From: Paracoccaceae bacterium | GTDB taxonomy: Bacteria > Pseudomonadota > Alphaproteobacteria > Rhodobacterales > Rhodobacteraceae | DNA length: 44,676 bases | Reading direction: 5' to 3' | Assembly: GCA_902635985.1 (NCBI GenBank) | Contig: CACPPZ010000011.1 | Span: 1-44,676 of the forward strand | Shown: positions 1 through 9,174 of the stretch, piece by piece | Position numbering within the stretch: position 1 is the first letter of the stretch | Layout of the letters: each line of letters begins with the position of its first letter | Translations under genes and position numbers: made by a program | Notes under the pieces: generated by a model | The model's input: only the letters and a program-made list of their open reading frames with translations | The model's database searches: none | What the model was told of the DNA's origin: nothing

Positions 1-168
1 AAAGTGATTAGCAAGGATAGCAGTAGTTATAAATTAACCAGTAACTCCCCAAAGCAACAGCCATCTGTGGCAGGGGCTATATATACATATCAGTACACCC
101 CCGCTGGCGCATTCCCACCCCTACAAAAAGCAAAGCACCTGTCGTTGTACAAAGTATGTCTGACCTAA
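1..168 (+). CDS. Possible 3' end of a gene cut by the left edge
   Basis: Frame 1 is open from the first base to a TAA at 166-168, giving 55 residues with no start codon needed inside the window. The peptide ends in a Lys/Leu-rich tail (KAKHLSLYKV). I do not recognise it. Such an open stretch could occur by chance, so this is a weak call; the left-flanking sequence would settle it. Confidence 0.2.
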   Translation, partial: KVISKDSSSYKLTSNSPKQQPSVAGAIYTYQYTPAGAFPPLQKAKHLSLYKVCLT

Positions 169-288
169 TACCAAGTCATACAATACGAACTTTACGGTTC
201 TTTTCTAGCAAGGTGTGGGGTGAGATTATATACGCAAAACGTAAACTAGGTTCTGTTCTAAACTGCCGAATCTCTATAATCTATATCA

Positions 289-558
289 ATGATTCAGTTG
301 AAACGAAACAAGAGCCACCACTTCTACATAGAGTGCAACCATTGCAAACATAATGCGATGGTTCCAGTGACTTCTTTGCTAAACCACTACGGTGATAATA
401 TTACGTCTGATGAAGTTTTAGGAAGAGCCAGATGTACTAAGTGTGGTTTTCAAGGCAACAGCCAAATGCGTCTAGTCTATGTTGGTAAGTCTATTTTGGC
501 TCAAACAGGATCAGCAGTTAATAAGAACAGCCATAAGGATGTAGAAGTTTATTGGTGA
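289..558 (+). CDS. Small zinc-ribbon hypothetical protein
   Basis: An 89-residue protein with two Cys pairs, CNHC near residues 17-20 and CTKC near residues 49-52. This is the classic spacing for one zinc-binding ribbon. The N-terminus is basic (MIQLKRNKSHHF). I do not recognise a family; small ribbon proteins often bind nucleic acid or partner proteins, but nothing here shows which. The stop overlaps the start of the next gene (ATG at 558), which suggests translational coupling. No strong ribosome binding site precedes ATG 289, so the start is uncertain. An overlapping open frame at 156-353 is probably a shadow. Confidence 0.5.
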   Translation: MIQLKRNKSHHFYIECNHCKHNAMVPVTSLLNHYGDNITSDEVLGRARCTKCGFQGNSQMRLVYVGKSILAQTGSAVNKNSHKDVEVYW

Positions 559-869
559 TGTTTAGGCTTATAAAGATATTTGTTCTGGCATTATTGCTTC
601 CAATATCGGCCAATGCAGGTTTTCATTCGGGCAATGTAGAAGAGCATAAACGTTTATCAAAACTAATCATTCAATGGGGCGAGATCATACACTCATCAAC
701 TTTGAAAGATTTTAAAGGAAACGAAATAGGAGCAAGTGTTATATATTATTTAAGGATTAATAAGACTTCTAAAAGAATGAAACTACAAGCTATTCCCGAA
801 GGTATCTACCTCGGCATTGCTGGGCTAGATCTTAATGATAAGACTATTATGGATTGTAAAATCCTGTAG
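558..869 (+). CDS. Small exported protein of unknown function
   Basis: About 103 residues. The N-terminus is a clear Sec signal peptide: a basic start (MFRLIKIF), a hydrophobic core (VLALLLPIS) and an ANA cleavage site near residue 19. The mature part is about 85 residues with no recognised motif and one Cys near the C-terminus (DCKIL). I chose the ATG at 558, which overlaps the upstream stop, over the in-frame TTG/GTG codons at 552 and 555. Likely periplasmic; function unknown. Confidence 0.45.
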   Translation: MFRLIKIFVLALLLPISANAGFHSGNVEEHKRLSKLIIQWGEIIHSSTLKDFKGNEIGASVIYYLRINKTSKRMKLQAIPEGIYLGIAGLDLNDKTIMDCKIL

Positions 870-920
870 CTCACAGGTACAGAGGGCAAATATAAAAAGA
901 TTTTAGAATTCTGATAAGGT

Positions 921-1412
921 TTGCAGTTGTTCGAGCTTCGTAATGAGAAAAAAGAAGATTATTGGGATGTTGAGGCTCTATTTGACCTCTGTTTTACTCC
1001 CAGTCGCTTTGCATTGTCGTCCTACAGGTTGAGAGAAGGCTATTCTCCTATCAAGGATTTATGCCTCATTGCAAAAAGTGAAGAAAATCTTTTAGTAGGC
1101 GCAATAAGATATTGGCCAGCAGAAATTGACAAAAAAAGGATTCTATTTCTTGGGCCAATTGCGGTACATCCCACCTATCAAGGCGAGGGTCTTGGCGCTG
1201 CTCTAATTAAAAATAGCATCAAAAGGGCAAGGGAATTGAAATGGAAGCGTGTTTTAATGGTTGGTGACGAAATCTATTATAGAAGATTTGGTTTTCGAAA
1301 GGTGGATGGGATTATATTCCCGCCGCCAACCAATCCAGATCGCATTCTGGGCATGGAGTTAGAAGACTTTTCTTGGCGGGGAGTTTTAGGTAAAGTTTGC
1401 CCTTTAAAATAA
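921..1412 (+). CDS. GNAT family N-acetyltransferase
   Basis: A 163-residue single-domain GNAT protein that would transfer an acetyl group from acetyl-CoA to an unknown amine. The acetyl-CoA-binding motif A is visible as GPIAVHPTYQGEGLGAALI (about residues 76-94), a Q-x-x-G-x-G/A type loop. It is followed by a helix and a late strand (RVLMVGDEIYYRRFGFRKV) typical of YhbS-like members. No ATG is available at the N-terminus. Translation probably starts at TTG 921 or, better spaced from the AAGG at 915-918, TTG 927. The gene stands alone; the substrate cannot be inferred. Confidence 0.8.
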   Translation: MQLFELRNEKKEDYWDVEALFDLCFTPSRFALSSYRLREGYSPIKDLCLIAKSEENLLVGAIRYWPAEIDKKRILFLGPIAVHPTYQGEGLGAALIKNSIKRARELKWKRVLMVGDEIYYRRFGFRKVDGIIFPPPTNPDRILGMELEDFSWRGVLGKVCPLK

Positions 1413-1561
1413 ATAAATTAAACTTGGGGTTTTTCTTTGTAGATGTAAATACACTTAACAGAACCAGTTAATCGTGGGCTTATTGTAACTTGAGATTGAT
1501 ATTTATTTAATTTAATACACCTCAGTTATTGTTAGATTTAGAGAGCAAGTGATCTTTGTAA

Positions 1562-2329
1562 ATGCCAAGATATGCTTTAAAAGTGGAATACCACGGGGGG
1601 CCATTTGTCGGCTGGCAGCGACAGTCAAAACTTCCGTCGGTCCAAGGTAATATTGAACGGGCACTGGCTATTTTAGAGCCAGGAGATCACACTGTTGTGG
1701 CTGCTGGCAGAACTGATGCGGGGGTCCATGCAGTTGGGCAAGTTGCACATTGTGATTTGGTAAAAGACTGGGATCCTTTTCGTCTTTCTGAGGCGTTAAA
1801 TTTTCAATTAAAGCCAAGCCCAATTTCAATTGTTTCATGCGCACAGGTTCATGAGAGTTGGCATGCTCGATTTTCCGCTGTTGGAAGGCACTATGAGTTT
1901 CGCATAGTATGCCGGCGCGCCCCGCTCACCCATGAAAATGGACTAGTTTGGCATTTAAAACATGATTTGGATGTTGGTGCTATGCAAATAGCTGCCAACT
2001 ATTTGTTGGGAAAACATGACTTCACAACTTTTAGGTCGTCAATATGCCAAGCCAGTAGTCCAATCAAAACGCTAGATGAATTAAACGTTAGAAAGATAGC
2101 TTTGACTCATGGAGTAGAGATACGATTCATTTTAAGAGCCCGGAGTTTTTTACATAATCAAGTAAGAAGTTTTGTTGGCACCCTTGAAAGAGTTGGAGCA
2201 GGAGCTTGGTCGCCGCAGAATGTCCGCGAAGCTTTATCAGCGAAAGATCGGACTGCCTGTGGCCCAGTTAGCCCCCCGGATGGTTTGTATTTAACTTCTG
2301 TTGCATATCCAGAGGAGCCCTTTAGCTAA
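1562..2329 (+). CDS. truA: tRNA pseudouridine(38-40) synthase TruA
   Basis: A 255-residue protein that isomerises uridines 38-40 of the tRNA anticodon stem to pseudouridine. The N-terminal [12 protein letters not shown] motif and the catalytic-loop motif [14 protein letters not shown] (nucleophile Asp52) are both intact, and [11 protein letters not shown] is the conserved C-terminal block. Length is normal for the family. In many alphaproteobacteria truA follows fmt; here fmt is not adjacent. It converges on hrpB with only 7 bases between the two stop codons. Confidence 0.96.
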   Translation: MPRYALKVEYHGGPFVGWQRQSKLPSVQGNIERALAILEPGDHTVVAAGRTDAGVHAVGQVAHCDLVKDWDPFRLSEALNFQLKPSPISIVSCAQVHESWHARFSAVGRHYEFRIVCRRAPLTHENGLVWHLKHDLDVGAMQIAANYLLGKHDFTTFRSSICQASSPIKTLDELNVRKIALTHGVEIRFILRARSFLHNQVRSFVGTLERVGAGAWSPQNVREALSAKDRTACGPVSPPDGLYLTSVAYPEEPFS

Positions 2330-2336
2330 ACTTTTA

Positions 2337-4760
2337 TTATTTAGACTTAACTTTAATGGTTGGTTTTTCGTTTTCAGGTCTTTCTGGCCAAGAGTGTTTT
2401 GGATATCTTCCCCGCATTTCTTTCCTAATTTCTAGATAGCTTGTTTTCCAAAAGTTTGGTAGGTCCATCGTTTTTTGAAGTGGCTTTCCTGCCGGTGATA
2501 AAAGCGTTAAAAGAAGTGGCTTTTTTTTGATCATTGGGTGTGATTTCTGTCCAAAAAGCTCTTGCATACGTAATTCTACGGAGGGGTGTTGTCCTAAGTA
2601 ATCTATAGACAATTTTCGACCCAACGGACTGACAAAGTGCTTTGGGACAATCTCGTCTAATTTGCTGAGCTGCCTCCAATTAAGTAAATTTCTTAGGGCT
2701 GGCAGGCAATCAAATTTCTTCCAATCGTCAGCAGTTTTTATATTTTTTATGAATGGTGTTAGCCATTCTTTTGCTGTCTCCTGTAAATGACTTATCTCCA
2801 TATTAGGATAACCTTCACCACCAATTTTGACTCTGGCGATGAATTGCTCTTCCGCTGGGCCAAAATTAAACCCTAAATCCTTGATTCCCTCAAGAATTGC
2901 TGACGAAATTTTTTCAGTTGGTGGATTGGTCCAAGTCTGTGATTTAAGTGAAACTTTTCCGAGAACTTCCGTTCTAATTGCCTTTAAACGCTTTTCACGT
3001 GTTGACCAATAACACGTTTCTTGCCAAACGATCGTGTCTGCAAAAAGTTCTCGTATTTCGTTTTCTGAGATTTCTATGCCTAATCTAATTTTTGCGTCTT
3101 TTTGATCGCCATCCATATCTACTGCTACAATGTATTTCTTTCTGCTCAGCGGATCATCTTTATTAACGTATGCTCCCTTTCCATTAGACAAAATATATTT
3201 TGAATTCGACCCATCTCTTTTCTTGCCTATCCGGTCAGGGAATGCCAGTGCCAAACTCTGAGCTGAGCTAAAAGCATTCTCGTGCTTCACCAGTTTTTCA
3301 AGGACTTTAAGATCAATCTTTATTTTTGAGTATAAACCCGTAATTATTTCGCCAGAATAAAAATCATCATCAAATTTATTCAAACGCATTTGAAAGTCAG
3401 AATTATTTTTATCGAAAATAATATCTCTATTTTGCAACAAAGAAGCGATAATAGCAGATTTTTTTCCTGCTTTATTAAGCATGTGCGCTAAACGCACATG
3501 GCAAGGAAATTTTGCGATTTCTCGACCATGTGGCGTAATTTTGTTTTGGCCTGAAATCGCGCCCAGTTGATTTAGTAATTCGTGCGCTTTTGCTAAACGA
3601 TTTGGCTCTGGTTTTGTTAAAAATTTCATACTCTCTGTTTTTGAACCCCACAGGGAAAGTTCTAGAGCAAAATTACTAAGGTCAGAAATTTCAATTTCAC
3701 TGGGAGGAAATTCTAACATTCCACCTTCCTCACTTGCTGCCCAATTTCGATAACACCAACCTGAAGCGACACGTCCTGCTCTGCCCATACGCTGATTTGC
3801 TTCGGCTTTAGAAATTTTTTGCGTGATTAGCCTAGACATTCCACTATTGGGGTCATAGTGAGAGCGCCGGGTGTAACCGCTATCCACGACTACTTTAATT
3901 CCTGAAATTGTAAGAGATGTCTCTGCAATTGAAGTTGAGAGAACAACTTTACGCAATGTTGCGTTTTTCAATGGCTCTAATATTTTGTTCTGCTGTTCGA
4001 AAGGTAGTGAGCCATAAAGTGGCATTATAATTGCTGTTTTGGGCAACTTTTCTTTTAAGAGCTTTTCTGTTGCTCTTATTTCGGCCTCTCCTGGCAAAAA
4101 TGCGAGAATACCTCCTTCTGTCATTTCAAACGCATCAGAAACAAGTTTGGAAAAGCTTTCCCATACCCTATCATTTTTTGATTTTGGGCGGGATAAGTAC
4201 TTGCAATTGACATGATAAGCTCGACCGTCCGAGATAATTGGAGCTTTCGTTTCCAATAAGTCAGAAACAGGACCAACATCCAGAGTAGCAGACATGACTA
4301 CTATACTTAAGTCACTCCTTAAAATTTCTGCGAGCTGTAAGCTCAGTGCGAGGCCTAAGTCTGCATTAATTGATCGTTCATGGAATTCATCAAAGATAAT
4401 ACAACCGACGTTGGATAAACTTGGATCGGATTGGATCATCCTGATTAGTATGCCTTCGGTCATAACTACTATGCGAGTTTGTTTGCTGACCTTAGTAAGC
4501 CCTTTAATCTTAAAGCCGACTGTTTCTCCAATGCTTTCATTGAGTATCGCTGCCATTTGACTAGCTGCTGCACGTACTGCGAGTCTTCTAGGCTCTAAAA
4601 TAATAATTTGTCCATTAATGTTTGGGTTATCCAGTAATTTCAACGGAATAATGGTTGTTTTCCCGGCTCCCGGAGGAGCCACAATCACAGCGCGTTTTCT
4701 AACTGTAATGGCTTCTTGTAGCTGCGTTATCACATTATGTATCGGAAGTAAGTCGTTCAA
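2337..4760 (-). CDS. hrpB: ATP-dependent helicase HrpB
   Basis: An 807-residue DEAH-box helicase. Motifs in order: Walker A APPGAGKTT near residue 29, DEFHERS (DEAH variant) near 125, SAT near 158, TSIAETSLTI near 277, and QRMGRAGR (motif VI) near 323. The helicase core is followed by HA2/OB-like regions and the HrpB-specific C-terminal domain. Length is usual for HrpB (about 800-830). The biological role of HrpB is poorly defined; it is taken to be an RNA helicase. It starts just 3 bases after the stop of the DUF3108 gene upstream on the same strand, so the two are probably co-transcribed. Confidence 0.94.
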   Translation of the reverse strand: MNDLLPIHNVITQLQEAITVRKRAVIVAPPGAGKTTIIPLKLLDNPNINGQIIILEPRRLAVRAAASQMAAILNESIGETVGFKIKGLTKVSKQTRIVVMTEGILIRMIQSDPSLSNVGCIIFDEFHERSINADLGLALSLQLAEILRSDLSIVVMSATLDVGPVSDLLETKAPIISDGRAYHVNCKYLSRPKSKNDRVWESFSKLVSDAFEMTEGGILAFLPGEAEIRATEKLLKEKLPKTAIIMPLYGSLPFEQQNKILEPLKNATLRKVVLSTSIAETSLTISGIKVVVDSGYTRRSHYDPNSGMSRLITQKISKAEANQRMGRAGRVASGWCYRNWAASEEGGMLEFPPSEIEISDLSNFALELSLWGSKTESMKFLTKPEPNRLAKAHELLNQLGAISGQNKITPHGREIAKFPCHVRLAHMLNKAGKKSAIIASLLQNRDIIFDKNNSDFQMRLNKFDDDFYSGEIITGLYSKIKIDLKVLEKLVKHENAFSSAQSLALAFPDRIGKKRDGSNSKYILSNGKGAYVNKDDPLSRKKYIVAVDMDGDQKDAKIRLGIEISENEIRELFADTIVWQETCYWSTREKRLKAIRTEVLGKVSLKSQTWTNPPTEKISSAILEGIKDLGFNFGPAEEQFIARVKIGGEGYPNMEISHLQETAKEWLTPFIKNIKTADDWKKFDCLPALRNLLNWRQLSKLDEIVPKHFVSPLGRKLSIDYLGQHPSVELRMQELFGQKSHPMIKKKPLLLTLLSPAGKPLQKTMDLPNFWKTSYLEIRKEMRGRYPKHSWPERPENEKPTIKVKSK

Positions 4761-4763
4761 GAT

Positions 4764-5549
4764 CTATTTACGCACAAATTTGGCACGCCCACGGTTTGTT
4801 GTAATTTCAAAAGCGACCACTTTGTAAACTGCACTGTTGATTTTGTAGTTCACATTAAATGGAAAATTCGTTCCATCTTTCAATTCTTTTTGTGAATAAC
4901 CACCAATGCGCGTATAAACGCCATGGCATTTAAAGTGACCGTCAGATGCTTTCTCACCATGTGTAAATTTTATTTTAACCCGCCTTATACCATCAAACAT
5001 TGCAAAGTTTTGCCGACAGATATTTGCTTCTTTTTGATCCCTTAAAATGTAAACTATTGAGCTCATTGGGTCTAATGTGTCCAACTGATGATCAGGATCT
5101 TGCCAATAAGGTTGTGGAGTTTTTTTTGTATTTAATTCAATACCATGCTTCGAATATTGCATTGTTTTTTCTTCTTTTCGCCGCCCGGTATCTGATCTCT
5201 CAGCATAGTAATTGGGTTTAAATAAACCGCTCTCTACTTTTCCCTTTGATGATGCTTCAAAGGAATATTTGGAAATTGCTGAAAAAATGCCTGTCGAGCG
5301 CAGGTTCCCAGCCGCGCTATATAGATCATTTTTAACTTCAATAGCATAATTGAGCCTGCCTAATTTCAGGCCGAGTATGTATACATCAAAAACATGCTGC
5401 TGTGTTTTGCTATAAGAGTATTCTGGTGAATTGAACACTATAAGAAAACAGGCTGTCAGAATAATCCTCAATAATCTTATCCTACATAGATATTTTAAAC
5501 TTCTTCTAGTTGTATCTTCATCTAGGCAAAAATTTGCTGTAAAGGTCAA
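4764..5549 (-). CDS. DUF3108 domain-containing exported protein
   Basis: Up to 261 residues. A hydrophobic segment near residues 27-40 (LLRIILTACFLIVF) is consistent with a signal peptide or anchor, followed by a DUF3108-like beta-rich domain (HVFDVYILGLKLGRLNYAIE, then GIFSAISKYSFEASSKG, and the late block FKCHGVYTRIGGYS). The family is periplasmic or outer-membrane associated and of unknown function. The true start may lie downstream of 5549, nearer the hydrophobic segment. It lies directly upstream of hrpB and is divergent from meaB, with 24 bases between the two starts. Confidence 0.75.
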   Translation of the reverse strand: MTFTANFCLDEDTTRRSLKYLCRIRLLRIILTACFLIVFNSPEYSYSKTQQHVFDVYILGLKLGRLNYAIEVKNDLYSAAGNLRSTGIFSAISKYSFEASSKGKVESGLFKPNYYAERSDTGRRKEEKTMQYSKHGIELNTKKTPQPYWQDPDHQLDTLDPMSSIVYILRDQKEANICRQNFAMFDGIRRVKIKFTHGEKASDGHFKCHGVYTRIGGYSQKELKDGTNFPFNVNYKINSAVYKVVAFEITTNRGRAKFVRK

Positions 5550-5573
5550 CAGGTGGCCTTTTAAATCTTTAAT

Positions 5574-6572
5574 ATGATGGACGGTATGGAAAATATTGCC
5601 GAATTAGCTAAAAGCGTTATGAATGCGGATCGCCGCGCATTGTCTCAAGCTATTACGTTGATTGAAAGCTCAAGAGAAGATCATCGCATTCAAGCAATGG
5701 AATTGATGGATAAACTTAGGTTATCCAATAAAAAAGCCATTCGTATCGGACTTTCAGGAACGCCGGGAGTAGGCAAATCTACTTTTATTGAAAGTTTTGG
5801 GACATATCTTACAGGGGAAGGATTAAGGGTCGCTGTTCTTGCAGTCGATCCCAGTTCAGTCAGATCAGGCGGTTCTATTTTAGGGGATAAAACCAGGATG
5901 GAAAGGTTGGCAAGGGAACCAAATGCTTTTATCAGGCCCTCTCCAAGCCAAACTCATCTGGGCGGCGTAGCGAAAAGATCGAGAGAGGCCGTTACAATTT
6001 GTGAAGCAGCTGGATTTGATGTTATCTTCATCGAAACAGTGGGCGTAGGGCAATCTGAAACTATAGTTTCAGAAATATCTGATGTTTTTTTACTTCTTAT
6101 TGCCCCAGCTGGAGGTGATGAGCTTCAGGGCGTTAAAAGAGGTATAATGGAAATAGCAGATTTAATTCTTGTGAATAAGGCGGATGGTGATCTCAAAGCC
6201 GTGGCGTCAAGAACTTGTTCAGATTATGCGAGCTCATTGATGCTTCTACGAAAACGGCGTCACGACCCGGAGGGTTTTCCTCTTGCAATGACCATATCTG
6301 CCTTGGAGGAAGTTGGATTAGCAGATGCTTGGAGCAAGATTGAACAACTTGTAGATTGGAGGAAGTCAGACGGATGGTTTGATCATAATAGAAAAGCTCA
6401 ATCGCGATTTTGGTTCAAAGAAGAAATTCGCCAAGGGCTTTTATCAATGCTTGATAAGGAAGAAATTAAGGAAGAAATTTCATTATTAATGAATATGGTT
6501 GACGATGGGGAAATCTATCCTTCAGCGGCTGCTCAAAAGATTTTAAAAAAATGTATAGTTGAAACAGATTAA
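5574..6572 (+). CDS. meaB: Methylmalonyl-CoA mutase-associated GTPase MeaB (ArgK family)
   Basis: A 332-residue G3E-type P-loop GTPase. Walker A is GLSGTPGVGKST near residue 58, followed by the family signatures DPSSVRSGGSILGDKTRM and ETVGVGQSE, and a base-specificity motif NKADGD. It protects and reloads adenosylcobalamin on methylmalonyl-CoA mutase (or an ethylmalonyl-CoA-pathway mutase). No mutase gene is present here. ATG 5574 and ATG 5586 are both possible starts. Length and motifs are normal. Confidence 0.93.
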   Translation: MMDGMENIAELAKSVMNADRRALSQAITLIESSREDHRIQAMELMDKLRLSNKKAIRIGLSGTPGVGKSTFIESFGTYLTGEGLRVAVLAVDPSSVRSGGSILGDKTRMERLAREPNAFIRPSPSQTHLGGVAKRSREAVTICEAAGFDVIFIETVGVGQSETIVSEISDVFLLLIAPAGGDELQGVKRGIMEIADLILVNKADGDLKAVASRTCSDYASSLMLLRKRRHDPEGFPLAMTISALEEVGLADAWSKIEQLVDWRKSDGWFDHNRKAQSRFWFKEEIRQGLLSMLDKEEIKEEISLLMNMVDDGEIYPSAAAQKILKKCIVETD

Positions 6573-6767
6573 ATTTTAGGATTTCTGATTTGGGTGTTTC
6601 TCTATGTAATAATAGGTAAACTGACTTTGCTATAATATTAAGCTGCAGTGCTTGACGATCCCTAACTTTAAACTTAGAAGCACATCAAATTAGAGCTAAA
6701 AGAATCTGCATTTAATAAAATTAATTTGTATTTTAGTAAATTAGTTTGAAGGAACAAGGAATTCGAT

Positions 6768-7058
6768 ATGTCACGCCGCTGTGAACTAACCGGTAAAGGC
6801 CCCATGACAGGCAATAATGTAAGTCATGCCAACAACAAAACAAAGCGCAGGTTCTTACCGAATCTGAATGACGTCACTTTACAGTCGGAATCTCTGGGAC
6901 GTGGTTTCAAGATGCGCATTACGGCAGCAGCTCTTCGGAGTGTAGATCATCGAGGGGGACTGGATGCTTTCCTTCTCAAGGCAAAAGACTCTGAATTATC
7001 TGACAATGCTTTGAAAATTAAAAAAGAAGTTGTGAAAAGCCAAGCGCCGGAAGCTTAA
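6768..7058 (+). CDS. rpmB: 50S ribosomal protein L28
   Basis: A 96-residue basic ribosomal protein beginning [20 protein letters not shown], which is the standard L28 N-terminus, followed by [20 protein letters not shown]. The sequence closely resembles the Rhodobacterales form and is one of the better taxonomic markers in the window. A good ribosome binding site (GAAGGA) precedes the ATG. A TATAAT at 6631-6636 may be the -10 of its promoter, though the -35 is not clear. Only 10 bases separate it from the copper chaperone gene downstream. Confidence 0.97.
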   Translation: MSRRCELTGKGPMTGNNVSHANNKTKRRFLPNLNDVTLQSESLGRGFKMRITAAALRSVDHRGGLDAFLLKAKDSELSDNALKIKKEVVKSQAPEA

Positions 7059-7068
7059 CTTACGTGCT

Positions 7069-7614
7069 ATGATGTTAGAATGCTTTAAAGGAGTTCGCTA
7101 TTTTTACAACAAATTGATTTTTTTTGTAATAGTATTGCTTACTCCCTGGGTAGCGAGTGCAGAGACAATATCGGTTGATGACGCATATGTGCGTGCTTCT
7201 TCGAAATTGGCAAAATCGGCAGCGGCTTTTATGGAAATAAGGAATACATCTTCACTGGGCGACCGCTTGCTCGATGTAAAATCAGATGTAGCCAAAAAGG
7301 TTGAATTACATACTCACATTAAGGGTGATGACGGTGTGATGAAAATGCGCCGCGTTGAAGAAGGGTTTGTTGTTTCGGGCAATGGAGTGCTCAAGCTTGA
7401 AAGAGGTGGTGACCATATTATGTTCATGGGGCTATCTCAGCCTTTTGTTGATGGTGAGGCAATATCTTTGACTCTTATATTTGAAACTGCTGGGTCAATT
7501 GATTTAGAGATTCCGATACATTTAAAGAAAAGATCAACTTCAAGATCGCACTCACATACCCACACACACAAGAACTCTAAGACCCATAAGCATAAGCACA
7601 CGCACTCAGATTGA
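7069..7614 (+). CDS. Periplasmic copper chaperone, PCuAC family, with His-rich tail
   Basis: A 181-residue protein with a signal peptide (hydrophobic LIFFVIVLLTPWVASA, cleavage near residue 31) and a PCuAC (DUF461) domain. The Cu(I) ligand pattern is visible: His in VELHTH, Met-x-Met in DGVMKMRRV, and the late HIMFMGL with His and Met. PCuAC proteins deliver copper to the CuA or CuB site of cytochrome oxidase. The last 25-30 residues are a His/Thr/Ser/Lys tail (SHSHTHTHKNSKTHKHK) that likely binds metal. It shares the region with a blue copper protein gene 3 kb away. Confidence 0.88.
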   Translation: MMLECFKGVRYFYNKLIFFVIVLLTPWVASAETISVDDAYVRASSKLAKSAAAFMEIRNTSSLGDRLLDVKSDVAKKVELHTHIKGDDGVMKMRRVEEGFVVSGNGVLKLERGGDHIMFMGLSQPFVDGEAISLTLIFETAGSIDLEIPIHLKKRSTSRSHSHTHTHKNSKTHKHKHTHSD

Positions 7615-7869
7615 AAACTAGATAAAATAATCTCTAGCCTATTTCTTTTGTGTTTGGTGAAAACTTTTTGGTCATCAACTGCATAGGGGTTATTTAAGTC
7701 CCAACCATTTAAATATTCTGCATAACGGTGGAGTTTTTTAAGATTAGCATTCGCTCGGGTTAATTAGCCTTTTCTTTTTGTTAATTAGTCCTATCTTTAG
7801 GTACAATCAAAAGTTGACTTTGATCCAATTGGGAAGTTGGACCGTATAGAACCTTAGCCAGGAGTAGTT

Positions 7870-8268
7870 ATGTCGTTAATTATACTATATACAGCCACAG
7901 CTTTAGTGTTTCTCGCTTTAGACGTAGTAATGTTAAAGCGTGTTTTACATCCATTATTTTCCAAGCATATTGGTCATATGATGCTCGAGGCCCCAAGAAT
8001 GGGAGCAGCCGGGGTATTTTATTTACTTTATGTTGCTGGAATAGTTTTCTTTGTTGCTCTACCTGCTGCAAACGGTGGAAGTATGTTACAAGCATTTGTT
8101 GCAGGTCTGGTGCTGGGTGCTATGGCATATGGGACGTACGAATTCACTAACTTTGCAACCCTCAAAGGTTGGCGAAGAAGAATGGTCGCAATAGATTTGT
8201 CCTGGGGCGCTCTTTTAACGGCCCTCTCGGCAGTTGGTGGTGTTTGGATTCATTCTATCTTCACGTAA
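7870..8268 (+). CDS. DUF2177 family membrane protein
   Basis: A 132-residue integral membrane protein with about four transmembrane helices, beginning LIILYTATALVFLALDVVML. The pattern LDVVML, GVFYLLYVAGIVFF and the late GTYEFTNFATLKGW match DUF2177, a family of unknown function. A ribosome binding site (CAGGAG at about 7859-7864) precedes the ATG. The 255 bases upstream hold an imperfect repeat of GGTTAATTAG-like sequence but no clear promoter. Confidence 0.8.
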   Translation: MSLIILYTATALVFLALDVVMLKRVLHPLFSKHIGHMMLEAPRMGAAGVFYLLYVAGIVFFVALPAANGGSMLQAFVAGLVLGAMAYGTYEFTNFATLKGWRRRMVAIDLSWGALLTALSAVGGVWIHSIFT

Positions 8269-8366
8269 CACTTTCCCAAATTGTAAAGAGAAAATAGTAT
8301 TATCAGGCCTTGGCAATCCTCTAAAACGCAAGTATAGCGAGCACACGCTTAGCGGAAAGAGTAGAA

Positions 8367-9173
8367 ATGCCGGGTAGTGCAAATCTTAATACAATGATAA
8401 AAGCTGCCCGCAGAGCCGGGCGTTCTCTTGTGAAAGATTTCAAAGAAGTTGAAAACTTGCAGGTTTCACGCAAAGGGGCAGGAGATTTTGTATCAAGAGC
8501 TGATACAGCTGCTGAAGGTATTATTAGAGAAATCTTGACAGAAGCTCGACCTACTTATGGTTGGTTAGGTGAAGAAACAGGTGTTCTCAACGGAGACGAT
8601 CCAACACGTCGTTGGATAGTTGATCCATTGGATGGAACCACTAATTTTCTTCACGGTCTTCCTCACTGGGCAGTATCAATTGCCCTCGAGCATAAGGGAA
8701 AAATAATCTCTGGAGTGATCTTTGACGCGGCAAAAGATGAACTTTTTTTCGCTGAAAAAGGTACTGGAGCTTGGATGAATGGTCCAAGTATGAATGATGA
8801 AAGACTTCGAGTGTCCTCAAGGTCGCAAGTTTCTGACAGTCTTTATGCGACGGGCATTCCATTTGCTGACTCTGTAATTGATCTTCCTTCCACGACACAG
8901 CAGCTGAAAAATCTTATGCCTTTTTGTGCAGGTGTCCGCCGCCTTGGCAGCGCAGCTCTTGACTTAGCATATGTTGCTGCGGGGAGATATGACGGATATT
9001 GGGAGCGTGGGTTACAATCATGGGATATAGCTGCAGGTGTAATCATTGCCCGAGAGGCTGGAGCTCTTGTAGAGTCGCTTGACGATAGCACTGTAGAGCC
9101 GCATGAATTGGGTAATGTAATTTGTGCAAATGATGCCCAATTTAATGAATTTGTAAGAATAATTAAGCAGTAA
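8367..9173 (+). CDS. suhB: Inositol-1-monophosphatase family protein (SuhB)
   Basis: A 268-residue Mg2+-dependent phosphatase of the IMPase family. Metal and phosphate motifs are present: WLGEETG near residue 70, DPLDGTTNFLHG near residue 91, and the C-terminal SWDIAAG signature near residue 217 followed by REAGA. It would hydrolyse myo-inositol-1-phosphate or related sugar phosphates; SuhB also acts in rRNA antitermination in E. coli. Length is normal. It converges on the rhomboid gene, with one base between the two stop codons. Confidence 0.92.
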   Translation: MPGSANLNTMIKAARRAGRSLVKDFKEVENLQVSRKGAGDFVSRADTAAEGIIREILTEARPTYGWLGEETGVLNGDDPTRRWIVDPLDGTTNFLHGLPHWAVSIALEHKGKIISGVIFDAAKDELFFAEKGTGAWMNGPSMNDERLRVSSRSQVSDSLYATGIPFADSVIDLPSTTQQLKNLMPFCAGVRRLGSAALDLAYVAAGRYDGYWERGLQSWDIAAGVIIAREAGALVESLDDSTVEPHELGNVICANDAQFNEFVRIIKQ

Positions 9174-9174
9174 A

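Noticed and set aside
156-353. 65-residue plus-strand open frame overlapping the zinc-ribbon gene
   Set aside because: It overlaps the better-supported frame with two CxxC pairs, and its peptide has no motif or plausible start signal.
8281-8366. A suhB-type regulatory RNA upstream of the inositol monophosphatase gene
   Set aside because: The short upstream stretch shows no stable paired structure or conserved core that I could recognise.
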